Shown in pieces: positions 1 through 5,798 of a stretch of DNA of 7,519 nucleotides (position 1 is the first letter of the stretch; each line of letters begins with the position of its first letter). Below the pieces are notes generated by a model. It worked only from the letters and a program-made list of their open reading frames with translations, had not been told where the DNA came from and did no database searches. Origin of the DNA: an uncultured Planctomycetaceae bacterium (lineage in GTDB: Bacteria; Planctomycetota; Planctomycetia; Pirellulales; Pirellulaceae); contig CALBTA010000439.1 of NCBI GenBank assembly GCA_937967755.1, positions 1 to 7,519 on the forward strand, given 5' to 3'. The position numbers and the translations under genes are program-made.

Positions 1-1
1 C

Positions 2-511
2 GAGCCGCCGAGTTTCAGCGACGGGCCGCTGGCATCGCTGCGTTACCGCGGCACGCTGCAATCGTTTCGCACCATCATGCATATCCTGGGCGGGCTGTGG
101 ATTGCGTTCGCCTCGTTGGTCGCATTGGCAGCACTGTTCCTTTTGCCGATGCAACCGGATCCGCTGTTCTTCGTGATCATGCTGATTCCCATCGTACTCT
201 GTGGCGGGCTGGGGACGGCCGTTTGTTTCAAGCAGATGTGGGCTGTCTGGACGGGGTTGGTTCTGGCTTACCTGACGGTGGTTGCGAATTTGCTGCAAGG
301 CAACCTGTGCGCGTTGATTCTTGTCGTCCCGGCGATCATCCTGGCCCACATCGCAATTTCGAAGGCCGGCCAACTGAAGCGAGCCGGCATTCCGCTCAAC
401 ACATTGCCGCGGGCGTTGAAGATCGCTGATTCCAATCCATTTACCAACCCCAACTTCGACGGAATCGACTTCGAACCTGCCGACCCCAACGAAATCAAAT
501 TCGATGACTAA
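2..511 (+). CDS. Multi-pass membrane protein, 5'-truncated by the window edge
   Basis: The frame is open from base 2 without a stop. The first in-frame ATG is at 77, but no Shine-Dalgarno site precedes it and the 25 codons before it read as ordinary protein (…SLRYRGTLQSFRTI), so the true start probably lies left of the window. Counting from the Met at 77, hydrophobic helices fall at about residues 3-24, 29-50, 52-72 and 75-95. A hydrophilic tail of roughly 50 residues follows, ending in an acidic stretch (FEPADPNEIKFDD). Four helices and a cytoplasm-like charged tail indicate an integral inner-membrane protein. I recognise no catalytic motif and cannot name a family. The stop overlaps the next gene by 8 nt (504-511), so the two are probably translated together. 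If 77 were the real start the protein would have 144 residues. Confidence 0.8.
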   Translation, partial: EPPSFSDGPLASLRYRGTLQSFRTIMHILGGLWIAFASLVALAALFLLPMQPDPLFFVIMLIPIVLCGGLGTAVCFKQMWAVWTGLVLAYLTVVANLLQGNLCALILVVPAIILAHIAISKAGQLKRAGIPLNTLPRALKIADSNPFTNPNFDGIDFEPADPNEIKFDD

Positions 512-1619
512 CGCGCACACTTTCGCTCTGCTGCTGCTGCTTTCCCCAATTGCATCCGCTGGTGAGTACACGATTACCACCGCCGCGGGTTCCGGCGAAG
601 CGAACAACAACGGCGATGCAGGTGTTGCGCTGTCGACCAACATCAGCCAGCCGTTCGGTGTGGAAGTCGGTCCTGACGGGGCGCTCTACATCACCGAGGT
701 CGGCCATCACCGGGTGCGGCGGTTGGATCGGGCGACCGGGAAGCTGACCACCGTCGCTGGCAACGGACGCAAAGGTCACACCGGCGATGGCGAAGCGGCG
801 ACCGCGGCGGCGATGAACGAGCCGTACGAGGTCCGGTTCGACCACGTCGGAAACATGTACGTCGTTGAAATGATGAATCACATCGTCCGCCGCATCGACG
901 CCAAGACGAAGCAAATCACCACCATCGCCGGCACGGGCGAAATCGGTTACAGCGGCGACGGCGGCCCGGCGACCAAGGCGAAGTTCAACCGCCCTCACAG
1001 CATTGCGTTATCGGCAGACGCCGACGGGCAGTCGGGGCAGCTTTACATCGCCGATATCGGCAACCACCGCATCCGTCGGGTCGATTTGAAAACCGGCATC
1101 GTTGATTCAATGGCCGGCGACGGGACGAAGAAATTGCCTGTCGAGGGCGAAGCCGCCAGCGGTCGGCCGGTTGTCGGGCCGCGAGCGCTCTTTGTCGAAA
1201 ATCAAACGTTGTGGGTCGCGCTGCGCGAAGGGCATAGCATCTGGAAGATCGATATGACAGACGGCAAGTGGCGGCACGTTGCCGGCACGGGCAAGAAGGG
1301 TTTCTCCGGCGACGGCGGCCCGGCGAGGAAGGCGACATTCAATGGCCCCAAAGGAATCGCCGTCGGTCCGCGGGGAAATGTTTACGTCGTCGATACCGAG
1401 AATCAGGCGATCCGCATGATCGATGTGAAAGAACAATCGATCAGCACGATCGCCGGCTACGGCCCCTCCGCCCGCGGCTTTGGTGGCGACAACGGCCCGG
1501 CAACGGAAGCCAAGATGGATCGCCCTCACGGCATCTGCGTCGACGCCGAAGGTAGAGTCTACCTCGGCGACACGAACAACCACCGCGTGCGAGCGCTTGA
1601 ATTGCAAGACGCGAACTGA
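504..1619 (+). CDS. Secreted NHL-repeat six-bladed beta-propeller protein
   Basis: A 371-residue protein with a Sec signal peptide (basic-poor N-end, hydrophobic core LLLLLSPIA, likely cleavage after ASA at residue 19). The rest is six NHL-type repeats of about 55 residues, beginning near residues 22, 81, 138, 199, 256 and 313. Each has the pattern ITTIAGTG…GDGGPA…P.GI…G.VYV.D..NH.IRRID. Blade 4 (199-255) is degenerate and lacks the GDGGPA and NHRIRR signatures. NHL propellers are non-catalytic scaffolds for protein or ligand binding, or part of lyase-like enzymes; no active site is visible here, so the role is likely extracytoplasmic binding. The ATG at 504 lies inside the end of the upstream gene (ATGACTAA) with no Shine-Dalgarno site, pointing to translational coupling. 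Blades 3 and 5 share an exact 20-nt DNA match (953-972 and 1307-1326), consistent with internal duplication. The family assignment is secure; the ligand is unknown. Confidence 0.93.
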   Translation: MTNAHTFALLLLLSPIASAGEYTITTAAGSGEANNNGDAGVALSTNISQPFGVEVGPDGALYITEVGHHRVRRLDRATGKLTTVAGNGRKGHTGDGEAATAAAMNEPYEVRFDHVGNMYVVEMMNHIVRRIDAKTKQITTIAGTGEIGYSGDGGPATKAKFNRPHSIALSADADGQSGQLYIADIGNHRIRRVDLKTGIVDSMAGDGTKKLPVEGEAASGRPVVGPRALFVENQTLWVALREGHSIWKIDMTDGKWRHVAGTGKKGFSGDGGPARKATFNGPKGIAVGPRGNVYVVDTENQAIRMIDVKEQSISTIAGYGPSARGFGGDNGPATEAKMDRPHGICVDAEGRVYLGDTNNHRVRALELQDAN

Positions 1620-1636
1620 ATATCCCGTCTGTGTGC

Positions 1637-1698
1637 CACTGCTTGCGGGCGCGCAAATCCTGATTCCACCACGCCCATCACCACGCCCGGAAGCAGTG
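1637..1698. repeat. Stem-loop module 1 of an intergenic hairpin pair
   Basis: A 62-nt inverted repeat with 15-nt arms (1637-1651 and 1684-1698) around a 32-nt loop. The outer eight bases are CACTGCTT / AAGCAGTG. The inner seven are complementary apart from one G-G mismatch (1645/1690). The 3' half holds a 12-nt tandem (CACCACGCCC at 1667-1676 and 1679-1688). It lies 17 nt after the stop of the NHL gene, between convergent genes, so it may end transcription. However, no T-run follows it on either strand, so it is not a canonical intrinsic terminator. Confidence 0.8.
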
Positions 1699-1729
1699 CT
1701 GAAACTCGGGAGACGTCGCCCAAAGGTAG

Positions 1730-1791
1730 CACTGCTTGAGAGCGTGGCAGGCCAGTTCCGAATTGAGAATTCGTTTCGCTCTCAAGCAGTG
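1730..1791. repeat. Stem-loop module 2 of an intergenic hairpin pair
   Basis: A second 62-nt inverted repeat with perfect 15-nt arms (1730-1744 and 1777-1791) and a 32-nt loop. The outer CACTGCTT / AAGCAGTG octamers are the same as in the module at 1637-1698, but the inner seven arm bases differ (GAGAGCG / CGCTCTC). The modules are separated by 31 nt. The four octamers alternate in orientation, so alternative pairings exist: 1691-1700 with 1728-1737 (10 nt) and 1633-1645 with 1783-1795 (13 nt). It ends 20 nt from the stop codon of the minus-strand esterase gene. Confidence 0.82.
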
Positions 1792-1810
1792 GCACGCGGG
1801 CGTTGCTGCT

Positions 1811-2677
1811 TCACTTCAAATGCTCGTTCAGAAAATCAAACGTCTCAGCGATTGACTCTTGTAACTGCTTCCCGCCCCAACCGTGGCCGGCTCCGATGAG
1901 AATTTCCGCCCGGCCGCCGACCTTCGCCTGAGTCAGCGCGTCGATCATCTTGAACGCCTGGCTATGCGGCACCAGCGGGTCTTTGGTCCCTTGCAGCAGC
2001 AGCATCGGGGCGTCCCCTTCGTTCACATAGGTCAGCGGCGACGCGTCGCGGTAGGCGTCGGGTTTCTTGATCTTGGTGCCGCCGATGAACTCGAACAGAA
2101 TCGGAATTGTTGGCGTGGGCACATCGTCGCCAGCCAGATCGGTGGGGCCGAAAAACGAAACGACCGCCTGCACTTTGCTACTGTGGTCGGCGTGGCCCCC
2201 TTCACCTTCCAGGCCGTCGCTCTCGTCCATCGTGCCCAACATCATCGCCAGGTGCGCTCCTGCGGAAGCCCCCACCGCGCCGATGCGTTCTTCGTCAATG
2301 TTGTATTTCTTTGCATTGGCCCGCAAGAATCGAACGGCGCACTTCGCATCTTCCACCTGGGCGGGAAAACGGTGCTTGGGAGCGAAGCGGTAGCTAATCG
2401 TCGCGGCGACGTATCCCCGTTGGGCAAGCTGGAAGATCATATTGGTATGCTGCCGCCGGTTGCCTGCCCGCCATCCGCCGCCATGGATCACCACGACCGC
2501 TGGCGATTTTCCGTCCGACGCTTCCGGCCGGGCCAGATCCAGCAGCAACGCCTCACCCGCCCCTTTGCCATATTCTATGTCAGTCTCGTAAGCAACACCT
2601 TTGGGTGGATCGGCGGCGACCGACGTGCGTTCACATACAAACAGTGCAACAACCGCAGCTATCGTGGCGAATCGCAT
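1811..2677 (-). CDS. Exported alpha/beta-hydrolase, esterase/lipase (BD-FAE / carboxylesterase type)
   Basis: A 288-residue serine hydrolase that should cleave carboxylic esters in the periplasm or outside the cell. The N-terminus has a signal peptide (MRFATIAAVVALFV…, likely cleavage near AA at residues 21-22). Fold landmarks occur in the expected order: oxyanion-hole motif HGGGW at residues 65-69, nucleophile elbow G-A-S-A-G with Ser138, acid Asp233 in GTKDPLVP and catalytic His265 in GAGHGW. The triad is complete and the length is usual for this hydrolase group, where polysaccharide-deacetylating and feruloyl or carboxyl esterases occur; the substrate cannot be read from the sequence. The ATG at 2675-2677 is preceded on the minus strand by AAGAGGTA (plus-strand 2684-2691), a good Shine-Dalgarno site. 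A co-oriented membrane-protein gene ends 63 nt upstream, so a two-gene operon is possible. It converges on the NHL gene. Confidence 0.93.
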   Translation of the reverse strand: MRFATIAAVVALFVCERTSVAADPPKGVAYETDIEYGKGAGEALLLDLARPEASDGKSPAVVVIHGGGWRAGNRRQHTNMIFQLAQRGYVAATISYRFAPKHRFPAQVEDAKCAVRFLRANAKKYNIDEERIGAVGASAGAHLAMMLGTMDESDGLEGEGGHADHSSKVQAVVSFFGPTDLAGDDVPTPTIPILFEFIGGTKIKKPDAYRDASPLTYVNEGDAPMLLLQGTKDPLVPHSQAFKMIDALTQAKVGGRAEILIGAGHGWGGKQLQESIAETFDFLNEHLK

Positions 2678-2740
2678 GGATGGTACCTCTTGGTGTGAGT
2701 TGAACGGAAATTGATCGCAGCTATCGGGTTGGCCGCAACT

Positions 2741-3178
2741 TCACGCCTTCTTACTGGCGTCGTCAAGTCCTTTGCCCAGGAAGATGGCCAGCAGGCCAGC
2801 GGTAAACGGAACCAGGAACAGCGGAACCTGAACCTTCGGCGGGATGGTGATCAACACAATGGCTGCCATGCCGCATGCCGCCAGAACGAACGCGCCGATT
2901 CCAAATTTGTACGCAGTTCTCGACCAGCGTTTGTACCTCACCGCTGCCGCCGCGGTTTCCTCGGGTGCCTTCTGCGGCGGTTGGATCGGTCCCCGGCGAA
3001 GAATCACGATGCCGATGACGATGCTCACCAGACTGCCGACGATCCAGCCTACCAGGCTGCCGACAAAGTACGGGGTGGCAGGCGCGCTGAGCATCATGGG
3101 AATGCGAATCGCACTGACGATGATCGGACCCAAAATGAAGAACATCGCAGTTGCAACGTGAGATTGGTTTTGGGGCAT
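2741..3178 (-). CDS. Small four-helix membrane protein of unknown function
   Basis: A 145-residue protein with hydrophobic helices at about residues 10-27, 37-60, 90-112 and 117-135. A hydrophilic, Ala/Pro/Glu-rich linker (62-88, …RRGPIQPPQKAPEET…) separates two hairpin-like helix pairs, and the C-terminus is basic (DDASKKA). I recognise no motif. The charge pattern around the helices favours an inner-membrane location. The ATG at 3178 has no convincing Shine-Dalgarno site (the upstream minus-strand bases include AAGAAAC). A start at Met12 is possible but would shorten the first helix. The gene is followed on the same strand, 63 nt later, by the exported esterase gene, and the two may be cotranscribed. 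No functional link can be read from the protein. Confidence 0.8.
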   Translation of the reverse strand: MPQNQSHVATAMFFILGPIIVSAIRIPMMLSAPATPYFVGSLVGWIVGSLVSIVIGIVILRRGPIQPPQKAPEETAAAAVRYKRWSRTAYKFGIGAFVLAACGMAAIVLITIPPKVQVPLFLVPFTAGLLAIFLGKGLDDASKKA

Positions 3179-3570
3179 GGTGCGAGTGGGTTTCTTGCTG
3201 TAGTCGAAGCGGTTCGGAGGATTGCGGACTATGCAAACTTATTCGCCCGCCAGGCAAGCTGCCAGGGGCCGAAGATTTGGGGAACAGCGTTACGCCTTGC
3301 ACTTTGGGGTAGCCGGACTTGTGAGAGCTCGGGAATTCGTTTCTGTGCATGAAATCCCAGAAGTCTCACGGCTTCTCCTACTGAATAATTGAAGTTCCAA
3401 ATGGGGCTTATTCACCACTTTGGTGAAAAAGGGAAATCTTGTCAGAATTAGGGAACATTTGTACCTGTTTGCGCATCTTACTTGTAGGAGGGTGCGCCGT
3501 TGCGTTGGTTTCGCCACTGGCAGAATCCGATACGGCGACGCTGAAAAGTGTTCCCTCTGCAGGGGGAGGC

Positions 3571-3600
3571 GCGCTGACAAAAAAACGAATTTGTCAGCGC
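3571..3600. repeat. Inverted repeat GCGCTGACA, copy 1
   Basis: A perfect 11-bp stem (3571-3581 with 3590-3600) and an 8-nt loop, AAAACGAA. The outer nine bases, GCGCTGACA / TGTCAGCGC, recur in the dyad at 3627-3661. It lies about 240 nt upstream of the oxidoreductase start. It could be an operator dyad or a dispersed palindromic repeat; the sequence alone does not decide. Confidence 0.75.
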
Positions 3601-3626
3601 TGCGGGGATTTCCTTGGGACCCTATC

Positions 3627-3661
3627 GCGCGCTGACAAAATGTCGAAATGTGTCAGCGCGC
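3627..3661. repeat. Inverted repeat GCGCGCTGACA, copy 2
   Basis: A perfect 11-bp stem (3627-3637 with 3651-3661) and a 13-nt loop. It shares the nine-base arms, an A-rich left loop and a central CGAA with the copy at 3571-3600. The dyad centres are about 58 nt apart, so both sit on nearly the same kind of element in the same orientation, upstream of the oxidoreductase gene. Confidence 0.75.
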
Positions 3662-3686
3662 AATAGCCAATCGAGGGGGAGGAAAA

Positions 3687-3724
3687 TGCGGAGTGCGGAG
3701 TGCGGAGTGCAGAATGCGGAGTGC
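3687..3724 (+). repeat. Heptamer tandem repeat, TGCGGAG
   Basis: Three exact TGCGGAG units (3687-3707), one diverged unit TGCAGAA (3708-3714), one more exact unit (3715-3721) and a partial TGC. Short heptamer arrays of this GCGGAAT/GCGGAGT type are frequent in noncoding DNA of several bacterial groups. Here the array lies about 120 nt upstream of the oxidoreductase start. Slippage could make the copy number vary between strains. Confidence 0.85.
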
Positions 3725-3842
3725 CAAACTCTCACGAGTTCGCCTGCTTCGATGGCGAAAGAGGAGAGAATCTGTCCCCTAATTCGCTTAGAATATTGCC
3801 CTTCGGCAGCGGGGCCGTCGTCATTTACCCAAGGAGCATGCG

Positions 3843-5147
3843 ATGAGTCAAAACGAAAGACCAAACACCACCCGCCGGCGGTTTGTGCAAACTTCGGCCT
3901 TGGCCGGGGTCGCCGTGGCGGCTTGCCACGGGGCTTCCGCATCGGGGCAAGAGGATTCGGCGGCCGAATCGGTGACGTTGGCGGTCATGGGAGTGAACGG
4001 GCGGGGGACTTCGCTCGCCCGCGGGTTCGCATCGCAATCGAATTGCCAGGTCGCCTACGTCTGCGACGTTGACGAGCGGGCGGTCGCCAAAGCGGCCGGC
4101 GCTTTGGAGGGAAAACAGTCGCTGAAGGTCCAAGGCGAAGCCGATTTCCGCACCGCGTTGGACGACGACGCGGTCGATGGGCTGGTAATTGCCGCGCCTG
4201 ACCACTGGCACGCCCCGGCCGGCATCATGGCCTGCAAGGCAGGCAAGCATGTGTACGTCGAGAAGCCGTGCAGCCACAACGCCCGCGAGGGAGAACTGTT
4301 CGTCGAAGCGGCGCGAAAATTCAAACGGACCGTCACGATGGGGACGCAGCGACGCAGTTGGCCCGGCATCATCGAAGGGATCGAGAAAGTGCGCGGCGGA
4401 GACATCGGCAACGTCCATTACTCCCGCGCCTGGTACAACAACCGCCGCGGCGGAATCGGCAAGGGGAAGCAGGTTGCCGTGCCCGATTGGCTGGATTGGG
4501 ACCTGTGGCAAGGCCCCGCGCCGCGAACCGATTACCGCGACAACATCGTGCATTACAACTGGCACTGGCTGTGGGATTGGGGGACGGGCGAGTTGGGAAA
4601 CAACGGCGTCCACGCCCTCGACCTTTCGCGTTGGGGGCTGGGCGTTGATTACCCCGTGCGGGTCGCTTCCAGCGGCGGGCGGTATCGTTGGGACGACGAC
4701 CAGCAAACGCCCGACACGCACGTTGTCAGTTACGATTTCCCGGAAAACAAAACGATTGTCTGGGAAGGATTGAGCTGGTCGCCGCGCGGCTTCGAGGGCG
4801 AAATGTTCGGGGCCAGTTTTCACGGAGACCAGGGCACGCTGGTGCTGCTTGGAACCGGCTATAAACAATACGACATGCAAAACAAACTGGTCACCGAAAA
4901 GTCAGCCGCCGGCGGAGACGCCACGCACCAGGCTGATTTTCTGGCCTGCATCAAAAGCGGCAACGCCCCGCACGCGGAGATTGAATCAGGGCACAAGACA
5001 ACGCTGTTGTGCCACTTGGGGAACATTGCGCAGCGGACGTCTACGACCTTGCAGTGCAGCCCCAAGGATGGCCGCATCGAGAACAGCGCCGCGGCGATGG
5101 AACTTTGGGGGCGGGAATATGAAAAGGGATGGGAGCCGGTGGTTTGA
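3843..5147 (+). CDS. Gfo/Idh/MocA-family oxidoreductase with Tat signal
   Basis: A 434-residue NAD(P)-dependent oxidoreductase of the glucose-fructose oxidoreductase / inositol dehydrogenase family. Members typically oxidise or reduce sugars and cyclitols using a Rossmann domain followed by an alpha/beta substrate domain. The N-terminus is a twin-arginine signal (TTRRRFVQ, residues 9-16, then an Ala-rich core to about residue 35), so it is expected to be exported folded with its cofactor. Visible landmarks are the dinucleotide-binding loop AVMGVNGRG (47-55), acidic D75 in the CDVDE segment ending beta-2, PDHWHA (119-124), the family EKP motif (140-142, catalytic Lys141) and GVHALDLSRW with His257 and Asp260. 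The length is normal for Tat-bearing members. AAGGAG at 3831-3836, 6 nt before the ATG, is a strong Shine-Dalgarno site and fixes the start. It appears monocistronic: a 664-nt repeat-rich region lies before it. The substrate is unknown. Confidence 0.95.
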   Translation: MSQNERPNTTRRRFVQTSALAGVAVAACHGASASGQEDSAAESVTLAVMGVNGRGTSLARGFASQSNCQVAYVCDVDERAVAKAAGALEGKQSLKVQGEADFRTALDDDAVDGLVIAAPDHWHAPAGIMACKAGKHVYVEKPCSHNAREGELFVEAARKFKRTVTMGTQRRSWPGIIEGIEKVRGGDIGNVHYSRAWYNNRRGGIGKGKQVAVPDWLDWDLWQGPAPRTDYRDNIVHYNWHWLWDWGTGELGNNGVHALDLSRWGLGVDYPVRVASSGGRYRWDDDQQTPDTHVVSYDFPENKTIVWEGLSWSPRGFEGEMFGASFHGDQGTLVLLGTGYKQYDMQNKLVTEKSAAGGDATHQADFLACIKSGNAPHAEIESGHKTTLLCHLGNIAQRTSTTLQCSPKDGRIENSAAAMELWGREYEKGWEPVV

Positions 5148-5168
5148 GTTCGTTTTAACGGGCTGCTT

Positions 5169-5183
5169 CGACGCTCTGCGTCG
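5169..5183. repeat. Small hairpin with CGC-TCT-GCG tip
   Basis: A perfect 6-bp stem (CGACGC / GCGTCG) with loop TCT, 21 nt after the oxidoreductase stop. Read on the minus strand its tip is CGC-AGA-GCG, the same tip as the hairpin at 5705-5729. No T-run follows, so it is not clearly a terminator, although its position would suit transcript 3'-end protection. Confidence 0.65.
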
Positions 5184-5196
5184 CTTGCGGCTGTTA
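5179..5196 (+). repeat. 18-nt direct repeat, left copy
   Basis: CGTCGCTTGCGGCTGTTA recurs exactly at 5654-5671. With one mismatch the match extends through AAG, giving 21 of 22 positions. The two copies bracket the small low-GC gene that ends at 5618. Confidence 0.85.
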
Positions 5197-5231
5197 GAAG
5201 TTTGACTCACCCAAACTTGCATACCATCCGA

Positions 5232-5618
5232 ATGTTTGAATTCCCTAACGATTTTGAATGGCTACCACCATGGAAACCTGTGGATGACGACTACCTCGCA
5301 ATGGTCTTTAGTGATCCTTTTGAACCCGGATCGGCAACAACTACGCCCAGGCAACGTCTTGTTGACGAGTTACACCGAGAAATGGCTGAAGGGCACGAGT
5401 TGTTTGGCGAAACCCTCTCGGTGATAGCGGTGTATACGCTGACCCACAAAGACTTCATTTATACAACTGCAAATCCTGACAAACCAATTGCACAAGTCCA
5501 CCTGACGTGGTGCCGGGAAACCAATCCAATGTGGCCTAGTACGTACGTGTACGAATCATTGGATTCTTGGAAGGCTGAGATGATTATGGATCATTTAGAA
5601 TTCAAAACAGGAACGTGA
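5232..5618 (+). CDS. Small soluble protein of unknown function, atypical composition
   Basis: A 128-residue protein starting MFEFPNDFEW. It has no signal peptide or membrane helix and is acidic and aromatic-rich, with a conserved-looking core (VHLTWCRETNPMWPSTYVYESLDSWKAEM) near the C-terminus. A TTG start at 5202 would add 10 residues. I prefer the ATG at 5232 because neither start has a clear Shine-Dalgarno site and the TTG lies next to repeat sequence. GC is about 49 % over 5281-5580, against about 67 % in sampled 60-nt stretches of the flanking genes (4141-4200 and 6121-6180), and third positions are much richer in A/T. This suggests recent transfer. It sits between an 18-nt direct repeat and hairpin clusters. 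I do not recognise the family. Small planctomycete orphan proteins and immunity-like proteins can look like this, but that is a guess. A short CTTGT/ACAAG hairpin follows at 5623-5636. Confidence 0.7.
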   Translation: MFEFPNDFEWLPPWKPVDDDYLAMVFSDPFEPGSATTTPRQRLVDELHREMAEGHELFGETLSVIAVYTLTHKDFIYTTANPDKPIAQVHLTWCRETNPMWPSTYVYESLDSWKAEMIMDHLEFKTGT

Positions 5619-5653
5619 CGGTCTTGTTGAAACAAGAAGTGTCGGGGAGTTTC

Positions 5654-5671
5654 CGTCGCTTGCGGCTGTTA
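5654..5671 (+). repeat. 18-nt direct repeat, right copy
   Basis: An exact copy of 5179-5196, 475 nt downstream. In this copy TTGCGGCT (5660-5667) also pairs with AGCCGCAA (5674-5681), forming an 8-bp hairpin with a 6-nt loop. The left copy lacks this pairing partner. Confidence 0.85.
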
Positions 5672-5682
5672 CAAGCCGCAAA

Positions 5683-5798
5683 TCCGCGGAGCGGACGGGG
5701 ATTGCGTTCCCACGCAGAGCGTGGGAACGAGTTGCGGAGAGTTGGAACGGATTGTCGTTGTTCGCTCCGCGAACAACTTCTTTTCGCGGAGCGAAAAG
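5683..5798. repeat. Cluster of four hairpins sharing a CGC-NNN-GCG tip
   Basis: There are four consecutive perfect hairpins, all with 3-nt loops. They are TCCGC-GGA-GCGGA (5683-5695), an 11-bp stem CGTTCCCACGC with loop AGA (5705-5729), a 9-bp stem GTTGTTCGC with loop TCC (5757-5777) and an 8-bp stem CTTTTCGC with loop GGA (5780-5798). The tips are CGC-GGA-GCG or its complement, with one AGA variant, while the lower stems are unrelated in sequence but fully paired. The 11-bp element resembles a CGTTCCCACGC…GCGTGGGAACG palindrome common in intergenic DNA of planctomycetes and cyanobacteria; that recognition is from memory. Confidence 0.85.

Larger units (their letters stand above)
3179..3842. 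other. Divergent intergenic region, 664 nt, repeat-rich
   Basis: This gap separates the minus-strand membrane-protein gene from the plus-strand oxidoreductase gene and must carry promoters for both, but no convincing -35/-10 pair could be placed. It contains a perfect 7-bp hairpin with a 3-nt loop (TTCACCA-CTT-TGGTGAA, 3411-3427). It also holds a GTGAGA/TCTCAC inverted pair (3321-3326 and 3364-3369), two GCGCTGACA dyads and a heptamer tandem. Bases around 3380-3480 are visibly more AT-rich than the genes. A short TTG-start ORF at 3439-3666 is described among the findings; it is not called as a gene. Confidence 0.7.

Noticed and set aside
1620..1810. Integron attC sites or a CRISPR array
   Set aside because: The two palindromic modules lack the GTTRRRY core of attC sites, there is no integrase, and two units with unequal inner sequence are not a CRISPR repeat-spacer array.
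1883..2698. 271-codon plus-strand frame
   Set aside because: It is antisense to the esterase gene with its complete catalytic triad. The product is rich in His, Arg and Gln and looks non-coding.
3411..3427. TTCACCA-CTT-TGGTGAA hairpin as an intrinsic terminator
   Set aside because: It is followed by A residues rather than T residues on the plus strand and lies hundreds of bases from the gene ends, so a terminator role is unsupported.
3439..3467. TTGTCA … TACCTG as a sigma-70 promoter
   Set aside because: The second hexamer matches TATAAT at only about half the positions, and similar partial matches are common in this AT-richer stretch.
3769..3780. AATCTGTCCCCT resembling repeat text associated with REP tyrosine transposases
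   Set aside because: Only one 12-nt match, recognised from memory and without a paired copy or a transposase gene, so it is not called.
3825..4880. 351-codon open frame on the minus strand
   Set aside because: It is antiparallel to the Gfo/Idh/MocA gene, whose motifs, Tat signal and Shine-Dalgarno site are unambiguous. The antisense product is His/Arg/Pro-rich without domain features, typical of high-GC antisense frames.
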